Under the pieces are notes generated by a model. That model saw nothing but the letters and a program-made list of their open reading frames with translations, searched no databases and was not told where the DNA came from. Shown here one piece after another: positions 1 through 9,233 of a stretch of 24,714 nucleotides of DNA. Made by a program: the position numbers and the translations under genes. Source of the stretch: DATNBT01 sp964579765 (GTDB lineage: Bacteria > Acidobacteriota > Vicinamibacteria > Vicinamibacterales > CAVVIG01); the NCBI GenBank assembly GCA_964579765.1, contig CAZOIK010000121.1, forward strand, positions 1 through 24,714. The letters run 5' to 3'. How positions within the stretch are numbered: position 1 is the stretch's first letter; every line of letters starts with the position of its first letter.

Positions 1-7
1 CTTCGGC

Positions 8-1144
8 GTGCGCGTGGTGAGCATCAGGAACACGCCGTGGGCGACGGCGACCGACGCCGTCGTCAGAACGACCAGGCGCTGGTCGTGGTCCGTGGTGGAT
101 TACGGCGCGGTGACGGGCGCGGCGTTGCGCAGACGCACCGGCGCGCGGATGAAGATCGCGAAGACGGTCGCGGCGGCGATCGGTCCGTCGCGCGTGCCGC
201 TCGCGCTCGCGATTCGCGCGTACAGCAGAGCACACGACGAGCTCATTCGCGCCATCGTCGCGGAACCCGCCGACCTGGTGTACGGCGGGACGACCGGGGC
301 GATCGCTGCGGTGGCCGACGCGGCGCGCCGCCTCGGCGTGCCTTACGGCATCGACTTCGAGGACTTTCACTCCGGTGAGCACGGCGGCCCCGGCAGCGAC
401 GTGACGAACGCGCTCGCGGCCCGCGTCGAGCGTCACGTGATCGCTCGTGCCGCGTTCGCCACCGCCGGCAGCCCGATGATCGCCGACGCGTACGGCGAGG
501 CCTACGGCGTGCGTCCGATTCCGATCCACAACACGTTCAGCATTGCGCCGCGCGTCGAGCGCGCACGACCGGATGGTCCGCTCCGTCTCTACTGGTTCAG
601 CCAGACGCTCGGCCCCGGGCGCGGCCTCGAGGAGATCGTCCGCGCCGCCGGTCTCGCCGGTGTGCCGATTGAATTGCATGTGCGCGCGCGCCCGATTCCC
701 GACTACCTGCGCGCGCTCGAGCAACTCCGCGTCGCGGTCGCGCCGAGGCTTGCCTTCGTCCTTCACGAGCCGGCGCCGCCGGACGCGATGGTGCCGCTCG
801 CCCAGGCGTACGACGCCGGACTCGCGTGCGAACAGCCGGACGTGCTCAACAAGCAACTCTGCCTGGCCAACAAGATCTTCACGTATCTCGCCGCCGGCAT
901 CCCGGTGATCCTCAGCCGCACACCCGCGCAGGCGGCGCTCGAGCCGGATCTCGGCGGCGCGGCATTCGGCTACGCCTGTGGCGACGTCGCGGGGGTCGCG
1001 CGCATCCTGGCGCGGCTTTCCGAAGACGCCGCGATGCGCGAGTGTGCGCGCGCGGCCGCCCGCGCCGCGGCCGAGCGGCGGTGGCACTGGGAGCATCCGG
1101 CGGATCGCGGCGTCCTGGTCGCCGCCGTCGAGGCGGCACTCTGA
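8..1144 (+). CDS. glycosyltransferase, GT4-like (5' end may be incomplete)
   Basis: Probable cytoplasmic GT-B glycosyltransferase that adds one sugar to a lipid-linked glycan; donor and acceptor cannot be read from sequence. About 378 residues are visible. The N-terminal half holds a Rossmann-like acceptor domain, and a C-terminal donor domain begins near residue 190 (segment PLRLYWFSQTLGPGRGLEEI). The late segment NKIFTYLAAGIPVILS is the usual GT4 donor-site region, although the classical E-x7-E pair is not clear; NKQLCLANKIF takes its place. The GTG at 8 is the first plausible start and reads VRVVSIRNTPWA, but the frame stays open to the window edge, so the true start could lie outside. The stop TGA overlaps the next ATG (TGATG), suggesting translational coupling. 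It opens the visible part of a long glycan operon. Confidence 0.75.
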   Translation: MRVVSIRNTPWATATDAVVRTTRRWSWSVVDYGAVTGAALRRRTGARMKIAKTVAAAIGPSRVPLALAIRAYSRAHDELIRAIVAEPADLVYGGTTGAIAAVADAARRLGVPYGIDFEDFHSGEHGGPGSDVTNALAARVERHVIARAAFATAGSPMIADAYGEAYGVRPIPIHNTFSIAPRVERARPDGPLRLYWFSQTLGPGRGLEEIVRAAGLAGVPIELHVRARPIPDYLRALEQLRVAVAPRLAFVLHEPAPPDAMVPLAQAYDAGLACEQPDVLNKQLCLANKIFTYLAAGIPVILSRTPAQAALEPDLGGAAFGYACGDVAGVARILARLSEDAAMRECARAAARAAAERRWHWEHPADRGVLVAAVEAAL

Positions 1145-2199
1145 TGCGAGTCCTGTTGATCATGGACCCGTACATCGCGGTGCCGCCGACGCACTATGGC
1201 GGCATCGAGCGCGTCATCGCGGACCTGGCCGACGGGCTCGTCGAGCGCGGCCATCACGTGACGCTCTGGGCCGCGCCGGGCTCCGGCACGCGTGCGCGCC
1301 TCGAACCGTTCGGCCGTGAAGGCGAGTGGACGCGGTGGAGCAACGTCCGGAACACGCTCGCGCTCACCGCGCGGCTGATTCGCGACGACGGCCGGTTCGA
1401 CATCGTCCACAACTTCGGCCGGCTCGCGTATCTCTCGCTCGCCTTCCACTGGGACGTGCCCAAGGTCCAGACGTACATGCGCACGATCAACCCCGACAAC
1501 ATGCGGAAGGCCGCGAGACTCGGCGCGCGGCGGCTGCACTTCACGGCCGTGAGCGCCGCCATCCGCGACACGGGCGCGCCCGGCGGTGGCGACTGGAGCG
1601 TCATCTACAACTGCGCCGATCCGGCCCGGTACACGTTTCGCGGCGACACGGATCCGCGCTCCGCGCCGCTGGTGTTCCTCGGGCGTCTCGATCGCTGCAA
1701 AGGCCCGCACACCGCCATCGACGTCGCGCGTCGGCTGAACCGCCGACTGATCATCGCCGGCAACATCTCGCCCGTCGCCGAAGAACGGGCGTTTTTCGAG
1801 CGCGAGGTCGCGCCGAAGATCGACGGTTCGCTGGTGACGTACGTCGGCCCGGTCGATGACGCACAGAAAGACGCGCTGCTCGGCGGCGCGGCCGCCATGC
1901 TGATGCCGATCGAGTGGGAAGAGCCGTTTCCCGTCGTGCTGCCCGAGTCGCTCCTGTGTGGCACGCCGGTCATTGCCTTCCGGCGCGGCGGCGTGCCCGA
2001 AGGCATCGACGAGGGCCGCACCGGGTTCGTCTGCGACACGCTCGACGAAATGTGCGCGGCCGTCGGCCGCCTGCCCGTCGTGGACCGCGCCGTCTGCCGC
2101 GCGGACGCCGAGCGGCGTTTCAGCGGACGCGCCATCACGGACGACTACGAAACGCTGTACCGGCGGCTTGTTGACCGCTCAGGCGATGGACGCCACTGA
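1144..2199 (+). CDS. glycosyltransferase family 4
   Basis: GT-B fold glycosyltransferase of 351 residues, probably using a nucleotide sugar to extend a lipid-linked oligosaccharide at the inner membrane face. The N-terminus MRVLLIMDPYIAVPP followed by GGIERVIADLADGL is the standard GT4 start, with the glycine-rich GGIE acceptor-domain loop. The donor domain includes LVFLGRLDRCKGPHTAIDVA and the E-x7-E-type motif in EEPFPVVLPESLLCGTPVIAF. The ATG at 1144 is preferred over an upstream in-frame extension because that extension would lie over the previous gene; a GAGG lies about 10 bases upstream, at 1130-1133. It overlaps the preceding gene by one base and the next by 14. Sugar specificity is unknown. 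Confidence 0.88.
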   Translation: MRVLLIMDPYIAVPPTHYGGIERVIADLADGLVERGHHVTLWAAPGSGTRARLEPFGREGEWTRWSNVRNTLALTARLIRDDGRFDIVHNFGRLAYLSLAFHWDVPKVQTYMRTINPDNMRKAARLGARRLHFTAVSAAIRDTGAPGGGDWSVIYNCADPARYTFRGDTDPRSAPLVFLGRLDRCKGPHTAIDVARRLNRRLIIAGNISPVAEERAFFEREVAPKIDGSLVTYVGPVDDAQKDALLGGAAAMLMPIEWEEPFPVVLPESLLCGTPVIAFRRGGVPEGIDEGRTGFVCDTLDEMCAAVGRLPVVDRAVCRADAERRFSGRAITDDYETLYRRLVDRSGDGRH

Positions 2200-2935
2200 C
2201 CATCCGGCGGCGCCGTTGACGCTGAAGCAGCGCGTCGGGCGGTTCGTCTTCCCGCGGCTGCCGATCACGCGGTTCCTCTTCAACATCATGCGCGACGAAG
2301 TGGCCGCCGCGATGGTGCGCGCGGGGAACGCCTGGCTGCCGTGGCGGCGGATCCGGCTGCGCCGCGTCCGCGCGATGCGCGACGTCTACGTGAACGTCGC
2401 GTGCGGCCCGCAGGTGCTGCCCGGGTTCGTCAACCTCGATCTGCGGCACGACGACCCGGCGGTGATCCGGTGGGACTCGCGGCGGTCGATCCCGATCGGC
2501 GACGGCGCCGCGCGCGGGATCCGCGTCGAGCAGTTCATCGAGCATCTCGAGACGCTCGAAGAGCTGCCGGCGTTTCTCGCCGACTGCCGTCGCGCGCTCG
2601 CGCCGGGTGGCGTGCTGCGGATCATCGTCCCCGATGCGGGGCGCTATCTGCACGCCTACTGCCGCGCCGATCTGAGCGGATACTGGGAACTCGAGGTCCC
2701 GAATCCCTTTCCCGACGATCTGCCGACGCGGATGGACGTCGTGAACCACGTCTTCCATCAGTGGCACGAGCATCGGTGGGCCTACGATTTCGAGACGCTC
2801 GAGCATCGTCTCAGGGCCGCGGGCTTCGCGCGCATCGACAAGGCCTGCTTCCAGTCGTCTCACGATCCCGCGCTCGCGCAAGATCGCGACGTGCACGCGC
2901 CCTACTCTCTGTACGTCGAGGCGACGAAGTCGTGA
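2186..2935 (+). CDS. SAM-dependent methyltransferase-like protein
   Basis: Small predicted methyltransferase of 249 residues resembling the COG4627-type predicted SAM-dependent methyltransferases found in glycan clusters. VYVNVACGPQVLPGFVNLDLR (residues about 67-87) is a degenerate motif I plus motif II region. The segment RVEQFIEHLETLEELPAFLADCRRALAPGG with LRIIVPD is the typical motif IV-VI part of Methyltransf_11-like proteins. A likely role is O-methylation of a sugar or processing of a glycan intermediate, but the substrate cannot be inferred, and some members of this group may not be catalytic. The ATG at 2186 gives a 14-base overlap with the upstream glycosyltransferase; the reading frame is open further upstream only over that gene. 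The stop overlaps the next GTG (GTGA). Confidence 0.75.
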   Translation: MDATDHPAAPLTLKQRVGRFVFPRLPITRFLFNIMRDEVAAAMVRAGNAWLPWRRIRLRRVRAMRDVYVNVACGPQVLPGFVNLDLRHDDPAVIRWDSRRSIPIGDGAARGIRVEQFIEHLETLEELPAFLADCRRALAPGGVLRIIVPDAGRYLHAYCRADLSGYWELEVPNPFPDDLPTRMDVVNHVFHQWHEHRWAYDFETLEHRLRAAGFARIDKACFQSSHDPALAQDRDVHAPYSLYVEATKS

Positions 2936-4224
2936 AGCGCGTGCTGTTCGTCAGTCCACACTTTCCCCCCGACAGCTCCGCCGGAACGCACCGCGTCCGG
3001 CTGCTCGCGCCGCACATGGCGGGGCATGGCTGGGCGCCGACGGTGTTGACCGTGGATTCGCGCGACTACGAAGGACGGCTCGACGACGCGCTCGCGGCCA
3101 GTGTGCCCGACGAGGTGCGCGTGGTCCGCGTGCGCGCGTGGCCGGCCGCGCTGACACGACGCGCCGGCATCGGCGATCTGGGCCTGCGCGCGTATCGCGG
3201 ACTGAAACGCGGCGCCGAGGCGCTCTTGACGGCGGAGCGGTTCGACGCTGTCTTCATCACGATCTACCCGACGTATCCGGCGCTGCTCGGTCCCGGTTTG
3301 AAACAGGCATTCGGCGTGCGGTTCGTGCTCGATTACCAGGATCCGTGGGTGGGCGAGTGGGGACGGTCGGTGGGACCTGACGCCGAGGGCCGTCCGGATC
3401 TCAAGAGCCGCGCGAGCCGGTGGCTTGCGCTCCGGCTCGAGCCGCGCGCGCTTTCCGCCGCCGACGCCGTGACCGCCGTCTCGCGAGCGACGTACGAGCA
3501 GGCGCTGGCTCGTACGCCGTCCGCCGCGCCGCGCGTGACGGCCGAGCTGCCGATCGGCTGGGATCGCCGCGACCGTGCCTTCATTCCGGCGGCCCCGTCG
3601 CGCTTCGCGGACGACGGACTGCTGCATGTGTCGTACGTGGGCACGCTGTTGCCGACCGGGTTCGAGACGCTGCGCGCGCTGTTCGCGGCGCTCGCCGACC
3701 AACGCCGGCGCAACCGCGACGTCGCACGCATCCGTCTCCATTTCGTCGGGACGAGCAACCTGCGGTCGTCCGACGCGCCGTTTCGCGTGCTCCCGATCGC
3801 CGCCGAGTACGGCTTGGACGGCGTGGTCACCGAGCATCCGCCGCGGCTCGACTACTTCGACGCGCTCGGCGTCCTGCGCGACTCGAAGGTGGTGCTGCTG
3901 CTCGGCAGCCACGAGCGGCACTACACGCCGAGCAAGGTGTTTCCAGCCCTCGTGGTCGAGCGGCCGGTCCTTGCGGTCATGCACGAGGCGAGCACGGCGA
4001 CCGATCTGCTGCGGCGGATTGGACGCGCGCCGTCCGTGCGGCTGGTCACCTACGGCGACGACGGCGCGGCGGCGCAGGTCGGCGCGATCGCGTCGGCGCT
4101 GGCGGCGCTGGCGGCGGAACCGCGTTATGCGCCCGAGGCGATCGACACGCGCGTCCTCGAGCCGACGTCCGCGTGCGCGCTGGCCGGCACGCTCGCCGAC
4201 GTCCTCGACCGGTGCGCCGCATGA
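2932..4224 (+). CDS. glycosyltransferase, GT4-like
   Basis: Predicted GT-B glycosyltransferase of 430 residues. The start VKRVLFVSPHFPPDSSAGTH with RVRLLAPHMAGHGW is characteristic of exopolysaccharide GT4 enzymes. The middle part contains FVLDYQDPWVGEW, a conserved acceptor-domain segment, and a tryptophan-rich linker. The donor domain starts near LLHVSYVGTLLPTGFETL. In the late donor region the canonical E-x7-E is replaced by HYTPSKVFPALVVERPVLAV, as in several subfamilies. The GTG at 2932 is chosen because it overlaps the upstream stop by four bases (GTGA) and gives a standard N-terminus; the upstream in-frame extension merely shadows the methyltransferase gene. The stop overlaps the next ATG (ATGA). 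Specificity is unknown. Confidence 0.83.
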   Translation: MKRVLFVSPHFPPDSSAGTHRVRLLAPHMAGHGWAPTVLTVDSRDYEGRLDDALAASVPDEVRVVRVRAWPAALTRRAGIGDLGLRAYRGLKRGAEALLTAERFDAVFITIYPTYPALLGPGLKQAFGVRFVLDYQDPWVGEWGRSVGPDAEGRPDLKSRASRWLALRLEPRALSAADAVTAVSRATYEQALARTPSAAPRVTAELPIGWDRRDRAFIPAAPSRFADDGLLHVSYVGTLLPTGFETLRALFAALADQRRRNRDVARIRLHFVGTSNLRSSDAPFRVLPIAAEYGLDGVVTEHPPRLDYFDALGVLRDSKVVLLLGSHERHYTPSKVFPALVVERPVLAVMHEASTATDLLRRIGRAPSVRLVTYGDDGAAAQVGAIASALAALAAEPRYAPEAIDTRVLEPTSACALAGTLADVLDRCAA

Positions 4225-6605
4225 CGCCGATTCGCCTGACCGTCGTGCAGACGCATCCGGTGCAGTACTTCGCCCCCTGGTTCCGGTACATCACGGCGCA
4301 GTGTCCGGAGATCGCGCTGACGGTGCTGTATGCGTCGCGTCCGACGCCGGAGCAGCAGGGAACCGGGTTCGGGCGCGCCTTCGAGTGGGACACCGCGCTG
4401 TTTGACGGCTACAACTGGACCGTCGTCCGCGACGGCGGCGACGGCGACGACTTCGCCAGCGCCCGCTATCGCGGTCTCGACGTCAGAGGCATCGGCCGGG
4501 CGCTCGACGCCACGAAGCCGGACGTGATTCTCGTGCCGGGCTGGCACTCGGTCACGCTCGTCCGCGCGATTGCCTGGGCCCGCCTCCGCGGCATTCCAGT
4601 CGTCTATCGTGGCGACAGCAACGACGACACGGCACCGGCGGCGTGGCGCCGCCCGCTCTGGCACCTGAAGACGCGCGTGCTGCTGTCGGCGTTTTCAGGA
4701 TTTCTCGCCGTCGGCCGCAAGTCGCGCGCGTACCTGACGTCGCACGGCGCCGATCCGTCGCGGGTCTTCGCGTCGCCGCACGCCGTTGACAACGAGGGCT
4801 TCGCGGCGCAGGCGGCGCCGCATCTTGCGGACTCCGTCCGCGCGGCCGTCCGGGCGAAACTCGGCGCCGGCCCCCGCGACGTCGTCGTGCTGTTCGCCGG
4901 CAAACTCGAACCGCGCAAGCGGCCGCTCGACGCGGTCGGGGCCGTCGCCGCGCTCGGCCCGGACGCGATGCTGGCGGTCGCCGGATCGGGTCCGCTCGAT
5001 CGCGCGATGCGCGACGACGCGGCCCGCCGGGGAGTCCGGCTCGCGCCGCTCGGATTCGTCAACCAGAGCGGGCTCGGCGAGGTGTATGCCGCGGCCGATT
5101 GTCTCGTCCTGCCGAGCGAGTTCGACGAAACCTGGGGCCTCGTGGTGAACGAAGCCATGGCGACGGGCCTCCCGGCGGTCGTCAGCGATCGCGTCGGCTG
5201 CGCGCCCGATCTGGTCGTCGCCGGTGAAACGGGAGAAGTTCATCGTGCTGGGGACGTCACCGATCTCGCGGCCGCCCTCGAGCGCGTGCGATCCCGCGGT
5301 GGCCGGACGGCGATGGGCGAGGCGTGCCGAACGCGCGCGGCGCGCTGTGGGTTTGCCGCCGCGTCAACCGGGCTCGTCGCCGCGTGTCAGTCGCTGGCCG
5401 GCGGCGGAGACGGCGTACGCGTCATCCTCTGCGGCGGCGGCATGGTCATCGTCTCCGGCCTCGAGCGGATGACGTTCGAGGTCCTGCGTGTCGTGCGCCG
5501 GCATGGCGGCGCCGTCCACTGCATCGTGAACGGCTGGCAGAACGAGCGCATCGTAGAGATCGCGGAGCAGATCGGCGCCAGCTGGTCAACGGGGTTCTAC
5601 GGCTATCCGTTCATGCGGCCCCGGACGCCACGCCAAGCCTGGCACAATCTGTCCGACCTCGTCCGCACGAGCGCCGGGCTTGCGCGCGCCGCCTGGCGCT
5701 TCGCGCCGACGCATGTGCTGCTGCCCGAACACGTCGCCGTGCTGCGCAACGCGCCGTCGCTCGCCGTACTGCGGGGGCTCGGCGTCACCGTCGTCTTCCG
5801 CATGGCGATGGCGCCCGAGCAGGGTCGTCTGCAGAAGCTGCTCTGGAGGCATGCGCTGTCGCCGTTCGTGACGCGGTTTGTCCCGATCTCGCATTTCAGC
5901 CAGCGGCGTCTGCGCGAGCGAGGCATCCCCGACCGGAAGATGACGCTCATCCGCAACGCCCTCAGCCGCCGTTGCGTGGCGCCCGGCGCCGACGCCGACG
6001 TCGTGAGGCTCGCGCGATCGCGGCGCACGATCCTCGCCGTGGGACAGATTCTGCCGTTCAAGGGCACGCATCTGTTCGTCGAGGCGATTCTGCAGCTGCG
6101 GACGGAGGGGTTCGACGTGCAGGGGATCGTGCTCGGGCAGCTGCCGACGTGGCCCGCAGAGATGGTGGAGTATTTCGCGGCGATGCAGCGTCGCGTGACG
6201 GAGGCGGGCGCGGAGCAGGACGTGCACTTCGTCGGCATCCGCGAGAACGTCCCCGAGATCATGAAGGCGAGCTATCTGCTCGCGACGCCCGTGCTTGGCG
6301 ACGAAGCCTTTGGCAGCGTGTCGCTCGAAGCCCGTAGCGTCGGACTGCCGGTGGTGACGTTCGCCAGCGGCGGTCTGCTCGAGCAGGTCGAACACGGTCG
6401 GACCGGCTACGTCTGCGAGACCTCGGACCTGTCGGGGCTGCTGGCCGGCCTGCGCTACTACCTGTCGGACCCCGCCGCCCGCGACGCGGCAAGCGCGAAC
6501 AATCTCGCCGACGCCGCAGCGCCGGGCAACGACTGCACCGCGCAGGAGTTCGAACGCCGCTGGCGCACGATCTTCGCGCCGCCGGCCCCGGCGTTGCTAC
6601 CATGA
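4221..6605 (+). CDS. tandem two-domain GT4 glycosyltransferase (fusion)
   Basis: One uninterrupted frame of 794 residues encodes two complete GT4 enzymes. Unit A (residues about 1-394) begins MTPIRLTVVQTHPVQYFAPW and has a donor domain with VVLFAGKLEPRKRPLDAV and the E-x7-E-type segment SEFDETWGLVVNEAMATGLP. Unit B (about 399-794) begins VRVILCGGGMVIVSGLERM, a typical free GT4 N-terminus. It has ILAVGQILPFKGTHLFVEAI and the E-x7-E-type segment DEAFGSVSLEARSVGLPVV. The linker is only a few residues (AGGGDG). Each half has the length of a normal single GT4. The protein probably adds two successive sugars to the same acceptor. The ATG at 4221 overlaps the upstream stop (ATGA). The fusion could be genuine or recent; codons 396 (GGA) and 399 (GTA) are each one substitution from a stop and a start. 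Confidence 0.85.
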   Translation: MTPIRLTVVQTHPVQYFAPWFRYITAQCPEIALTVLYASRPTPEQQGTGFGRAFEWDTALFDGYNWTVVRDGGDGDDFASARYRGLDVRGIGRALDATKPDVILVPGWHSVTLVRAIAWARLRGIPVVYRGDSNDDTAPAAWRRPLWHLKTRVLLSAFSGFLAVGRKSRAYLTSHGADPSRVFASPHAVDNEGFAAQAAPHLADSVRAAVRAKLGAGPRDVVVLFAGKLEPRKRPLDAVGAVAALGPDAMLAVAGSGPLDRAMRDDAARRGVRLAPLGFVNQSGLGEVYAAADCLVLPSEFDETWGLVVNEAMATGLPAVVSDRVGCAPDLVVAGETGEVHRAGDVTDLAAALERVRSRGGRTAMGEACRTRAARCGFAAASTGLVAACQSLAGGGDGVRVILCGGGMVIVSGLERMTFEVLRVVRRHGGAVHCIVNGWQNERIVEIAEQIGASWSTGFYGYPFMRPRTPRQAWHNLSDLVRTSAGLARAAWRFAPTHVLLPEHVAVLRNAPSLAVLRGLGVTVVFRMAMAPEQGRLQKLLWRHALSPFVTRFVPISHFSQRRLRERGIPDRKMTLIRNALSRRCVAPGADADVVRLARSRRTILAVGQILPFKGTHLFVEAILQLRTEGFDVQGIVLGQLPTWPAEMVEYFAAMQRRVTEAGAEQDVHFVGIRENVPEIMKASYLLATPVLGDEAFGSVSLEARSVGLPVVTFASGGLLEQVEHGRTGYVCETSDLSGLLAGLRYYLSDPAARDAASANNLADAAAPGNDCTAQEFERRWRTIFAPPAPALLP

Positions 6606-6612
6606 GGAAGGA
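6604..6612 (+). promoter_or_regulatory. ribosome binding site for the polymerase-like gene
   Basis: GAGGAAGGA lies 12 bases before the ATG at 6625 and overlaps the stop of the tandem glycosyltransferase. It is the clearest Shine-Dalgarno in the operon, whose other junctions mostly rely on stop/start overlap, and it supports the chosen start. Confidence 0.7.
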
Positions 6613-6624
6613 TTCCCACGCGCT

Positions 6625-8058
6625 ATGAAGAAGCTGGTGCCGCTCGCCGTCGTCGGCGGCTGGCTCGTGTTTGGCGACTGGCTCGCAGGACTGAGCCTCG
6701 GCCTGCTGGCGCTCATCTGGGTGCTGCTGCCTGCCGAAGAAGGTCCGCCGGTGCTCGCGCTGGCCGTCTCGATGCAGTGGGTCGAAGTCTGCCTCGGCTA
6801 CTTCTACTACGTGATCACCGGACGGCCGCTCGACGCGACCCTGAATGCCGACTACCGGACGATGGTGCTGCTCGGACTCGGATGCGTATTGGCGCTTGTG
6901 CTGGGGCTGGCGGTCGCCAGGGCGTTGCTCAACCGCCTGCGGCCGGCGCAAGGGCTGCGGCCGGAACACGCGCTGGCGTTCCGGACGCTCCTGCTCGTTT
7001 ACGTGGTCGCCACACCCTTCATCGGCGTGCTGCAGCAGATCGCGTTCGACTACGGCGGACTGGCGCAGGCGATCATCTCCCTGACGTATCTCCGGCTCGG
7101 CGTCCTGTACTTGATCTTCCGCCGTCTCGTCGCGCGGAATCAGTGGTACTACATGCTGCCGCTGCTCGGCCTCGAGGTCGTGCTCGGCATCACCGGCTTC
7201 TACGCTGGGTTCCGCGAGCCAATCATGATGGCCGCACTCGCGTTTCTCGAGGTCTTCGATCGTCGCAACGTGCGCCATTGGGTCTCCGTTGGCACGCTGA
7301 CAATCGCGGCGACGACGCTTGGCGTCATCTGGATCGGCATTCGCGCCGACTATCGCGCCCGTTACGTCACAGACGACGCGTTCGCGACCAGCCGCTCCCA
7401 GCGCATCGACGCGCTGAAGACGTCCGTCAATGCCTGGATGGCGCAGAGCTCGCGTGAGCTTTGGGACAACATCGACAACTTCGTGGACCGCATGTGGCCG
7501 ATTTACTATCCGGCTCTCGCGGTCGAGCGCGTGCCGAGCGTGCTCCCGCACACCAACGGAACGCTGATGGCGGACACACTTCGCTTCGTGTTCGAGCCGC
7601 GGCTGTTCTTTCCAGACAAGCCCGAAGTCATGAGCGACAGCCAGATGGTGCGGAAATACGCCGGGGTGATGGTCGCGGGCGACGAAGTCAACACCGACAT
7701 CGCGTTCGGGTATGCCGCGGAGTCGTACATCGACTACGGCGTGCCGGGCATGTTCGTGCCGTCGTTCGTCTGGGGCCTGTTCATCGGGGTGGCGTGTGGT
7801 CTGGTGCTGCGCGAATACAGGCATCGCGATCTGGCCGTGTCGATGGTCACGGTCATCGCCTGGATGACGCTCTATCTGTTCGAGCGGTCGTGGACGAAGA
7901 CGATCGGTCTCGGAGGCACGCTGCTGATCTACGGCGGCGGATTGTGTTACATCCTGGACCGCCTCTGGTTCGAGAAGTTCAAGAGCCTGTACATCGCGGA
8001 CACCGACGACGACACGGCGGACGTCGGCCCGTTCGAGCTGCAGCCTCACTCGAAGTAA
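6625..8058 (+). CDS. O-antigen polymerase-like membrane protein (Wzy/EpsG-like)
   Basis: Polytopic inner-membrane protein of 477 residues, probably a repeat-unit polymerase that joins lipid-linked glycan units on the periplasmic side. It begins MKKLVPLAVVGGWLVFGDWL, a first membrane segment, followed by many hydrophobic stretches (around 20-40, 75-95, 125-150, 170-200, 220-245 and, after a long loop, four more to about 450). The large hydrophilic loop (about 245-365) contains EPRLFFPDKPEVMSDSQM and is followed by GYAAESYIDYGVPGM, a pattern seen in oligosaccharide-repeat-unit polymerases. Sequence conservation in this group is poor, so the assignment rests on topology, the loop motif and context. 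The start is fixed by the upstream GAGGAAGGA. The long antisense open frame over this gene is a shadow. Confidence 0.75.
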   Translation: MKKLVPLAVVGGWLVFGDWLAGLSLGLLALIWVLLPAEEGPPVLALAVSMQWVEVCLGYFYYVITGRPLDATLNADYRTMVLLGLGCVLALVLGLAVARALLNRLRPAQGLRPEHALAFRTLLLVYVVATPFIGVLQQIAFDYGGLAQAIISLTYLRLGVLYLIFRRLVARNQWYYMLPLLGLEVVLGITGFYAGFREPIMMAALAFLEVFDRRNVRHWVSVGTLTIAATTLGVIWIGIRADYRARYVTDDAFATSRSQRIDALKTSVNAWMAQSSRELWDNIDNFVDRMWPIYYPALAVERVPSVLPHTNGTLMADTLRFVFEPRLFFPDKPEVMSDSQMVRKYAGVMVAGDEVNTDIAFGYAAESYIDYGVPGMFVPSFVWGLFIGVACGLVLREYRHRDLAVSMVTVIAWMTLYLFERSWTKTIGLGGTLLIYGGGLCYILDRLWFEKFKSLYIADTDDDTADVGPFELQPHSK

Positions 8059-8066
8059 TCACCCGC

Positions 8067-9233
8067 GTGCGAGTCCTGCACGTCACTCCGTACTTCGCGC
8101 CCGCCTACCGCTACGGCGGCCCGCCGCGCAGCATCCTCGGCCTGTGCCGCGCGCTCGGCGCCGCCGGTGTGGACGTCGAGGTCTTCACGACGACGGCCAA
8201 CGGGGACGAGCCGCTGGCCGCCGCGCCGGGCGGCACCGTGCACGACGGTGTGCGCGTGCGCTACTTCCCGCTGACGTGGCCGCACCGCTACTGGCGCGCC
8301 GAGGGACTGCGCGCCGCGCTGAAGGCCGCCGCGCGCGACGCGGATCTGATTCACGTCCACGGACTCTGGAACATGACGAGCTGGAGCGGGCCGGTCGCCG
8401 CCCGTGCCGCTGGCGCGCCTTACGTCATCTCGCCGAGAGGGATGCTGCAGCCGGAGGCGCGCCGCCGCCACCGTGAGATGAAGTCGCTCGCGTACTGGGG
8501 CGTCGAGCGCGCGAACCTCCGCTCGGCGGCCGCCCTGCACGCGACCTCGGCGCTCGAAGCCCGCGAGCTGACGACGTACGGTCCGCCCGTGATCGTCGTG
8601 CCCAACGGCGTGACGCCCGGGACGGCGTCGGCCGACGACGTCGCGGCGCTGCGCGCACGCGCCGCGCTCGACGACGGAGACGACGTCGTCACGTTCCTCG
8701 GGCGCTTGCATCCGATCAAACGCCTCGACCTGCTCGCCGACGCGTTCGCGATCGTCCGCCAGGCGCGGCCGCGGGCGCGCCTGCTCATCGCCGGACCCGA
8801 CGAGGGCGGCTATCGTCAGCACGTCGAAGCGACGTTCGCCCCGGTCGCCGCGGCGACACGGTGGCTCGGCGCGCTCGACAGCCGCGCGATCGCGGCGCTG
8901 CTGGCCTCGACCGACGTCCTCGTGCAGTGCTCCGATTCGGAGAGCTTCGGGATGAGCGTGGCCGAAGCTCTGACCGCCGGGGTGCCCGTGGTGGTCACGA
9001 AGCGCAGCGGATGGGCCGAAGTGGACGCGCTCGGCTGTGGCTTCTCGGTGGCGCATGAGCCGGTGTCGATTGCCGACGGCCTCCTGCGCGTGCTCGACCA
9101 GCCCGACCGCGGCGTCATGCGGACGCGCGCGGCGCAGTGGGCGCGGCAGACGTTTGCATGGGATGCGATCGCGCGGTCCACGCGCGATCTGTACGAGCGC
9201 GCGTTGTCGGGTACGGGCCGGAGGGTGGCCTAG
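8067..9233 (+). CDS. glycosyltransferase family 4
   Basis: GT-B enzyme of 388 residues. It starts VRVLHVTPYFAPAYRYGGPP with SILGLCRALGAAG, the classic acceptor-domain entry with a GGPP loop. DLIHVHGLWNMTSW and PYVISPRGMLQPEA are strongly typical of the GT4 subgroup that includes colanic-acid and EPS transferases. The donor domain shows VVTFLGRLHPIKRLDLL, LLIAGPDEGGY and the E-x7-E-type segment SESFGMSVAEALTAGVPVVVT. The GTG at 8067 starts 8 bases after the polymerase stop; the frame is open upstream, but no codon between the preceding stop and this GTG is a usual start. The stop TAG shares its G with the next GTG (TAGTG). Sugar specificity is unknown. Confidence 0.88.
   Translation: MRVLHVTPYFAPAYRYGGPPRSILGLCRALGAAGVDVEVFTTTANGDEPLAAAPGGTVHDGVRVRYFPLTWPHRYWRAEGLRAALKAAARDADLIHVHGLWNMTSWSGPVAARAAGAPYVISPRGMLQPEARRRHREMKSLAYWGVERANLRSAAALHATSALEARELTTYGPPVIVVPNGVTPGTASADDVAALRARAALDDGDDVVTFLGRLHPIKRLDLLADAFAIVRQARPRARLLIAGPDEGGYRQHVEATFAPVAAATRWLGALDSRAIAALLASTDVLVQCSDSESFGMSVAEALTAGVPVVVTKRSGWAEVDALGCGFSVAHEPVSIADGLLRVLDQPDRGVMRTRAAQWARQTFAWDAIARSTRDLYERALSGTGRRVA

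Noticed and set aside
6259..8049. 596-residue open frame on the - strand over the polymerase-like gene
   Set aside because: It is Arg/His/Asp-rich with no recognisable domain and mirrors the codon pattern of the membrane protein on the + strand; the + strand frame has a Shine-Dalgarno, membrane helices and family motifs.
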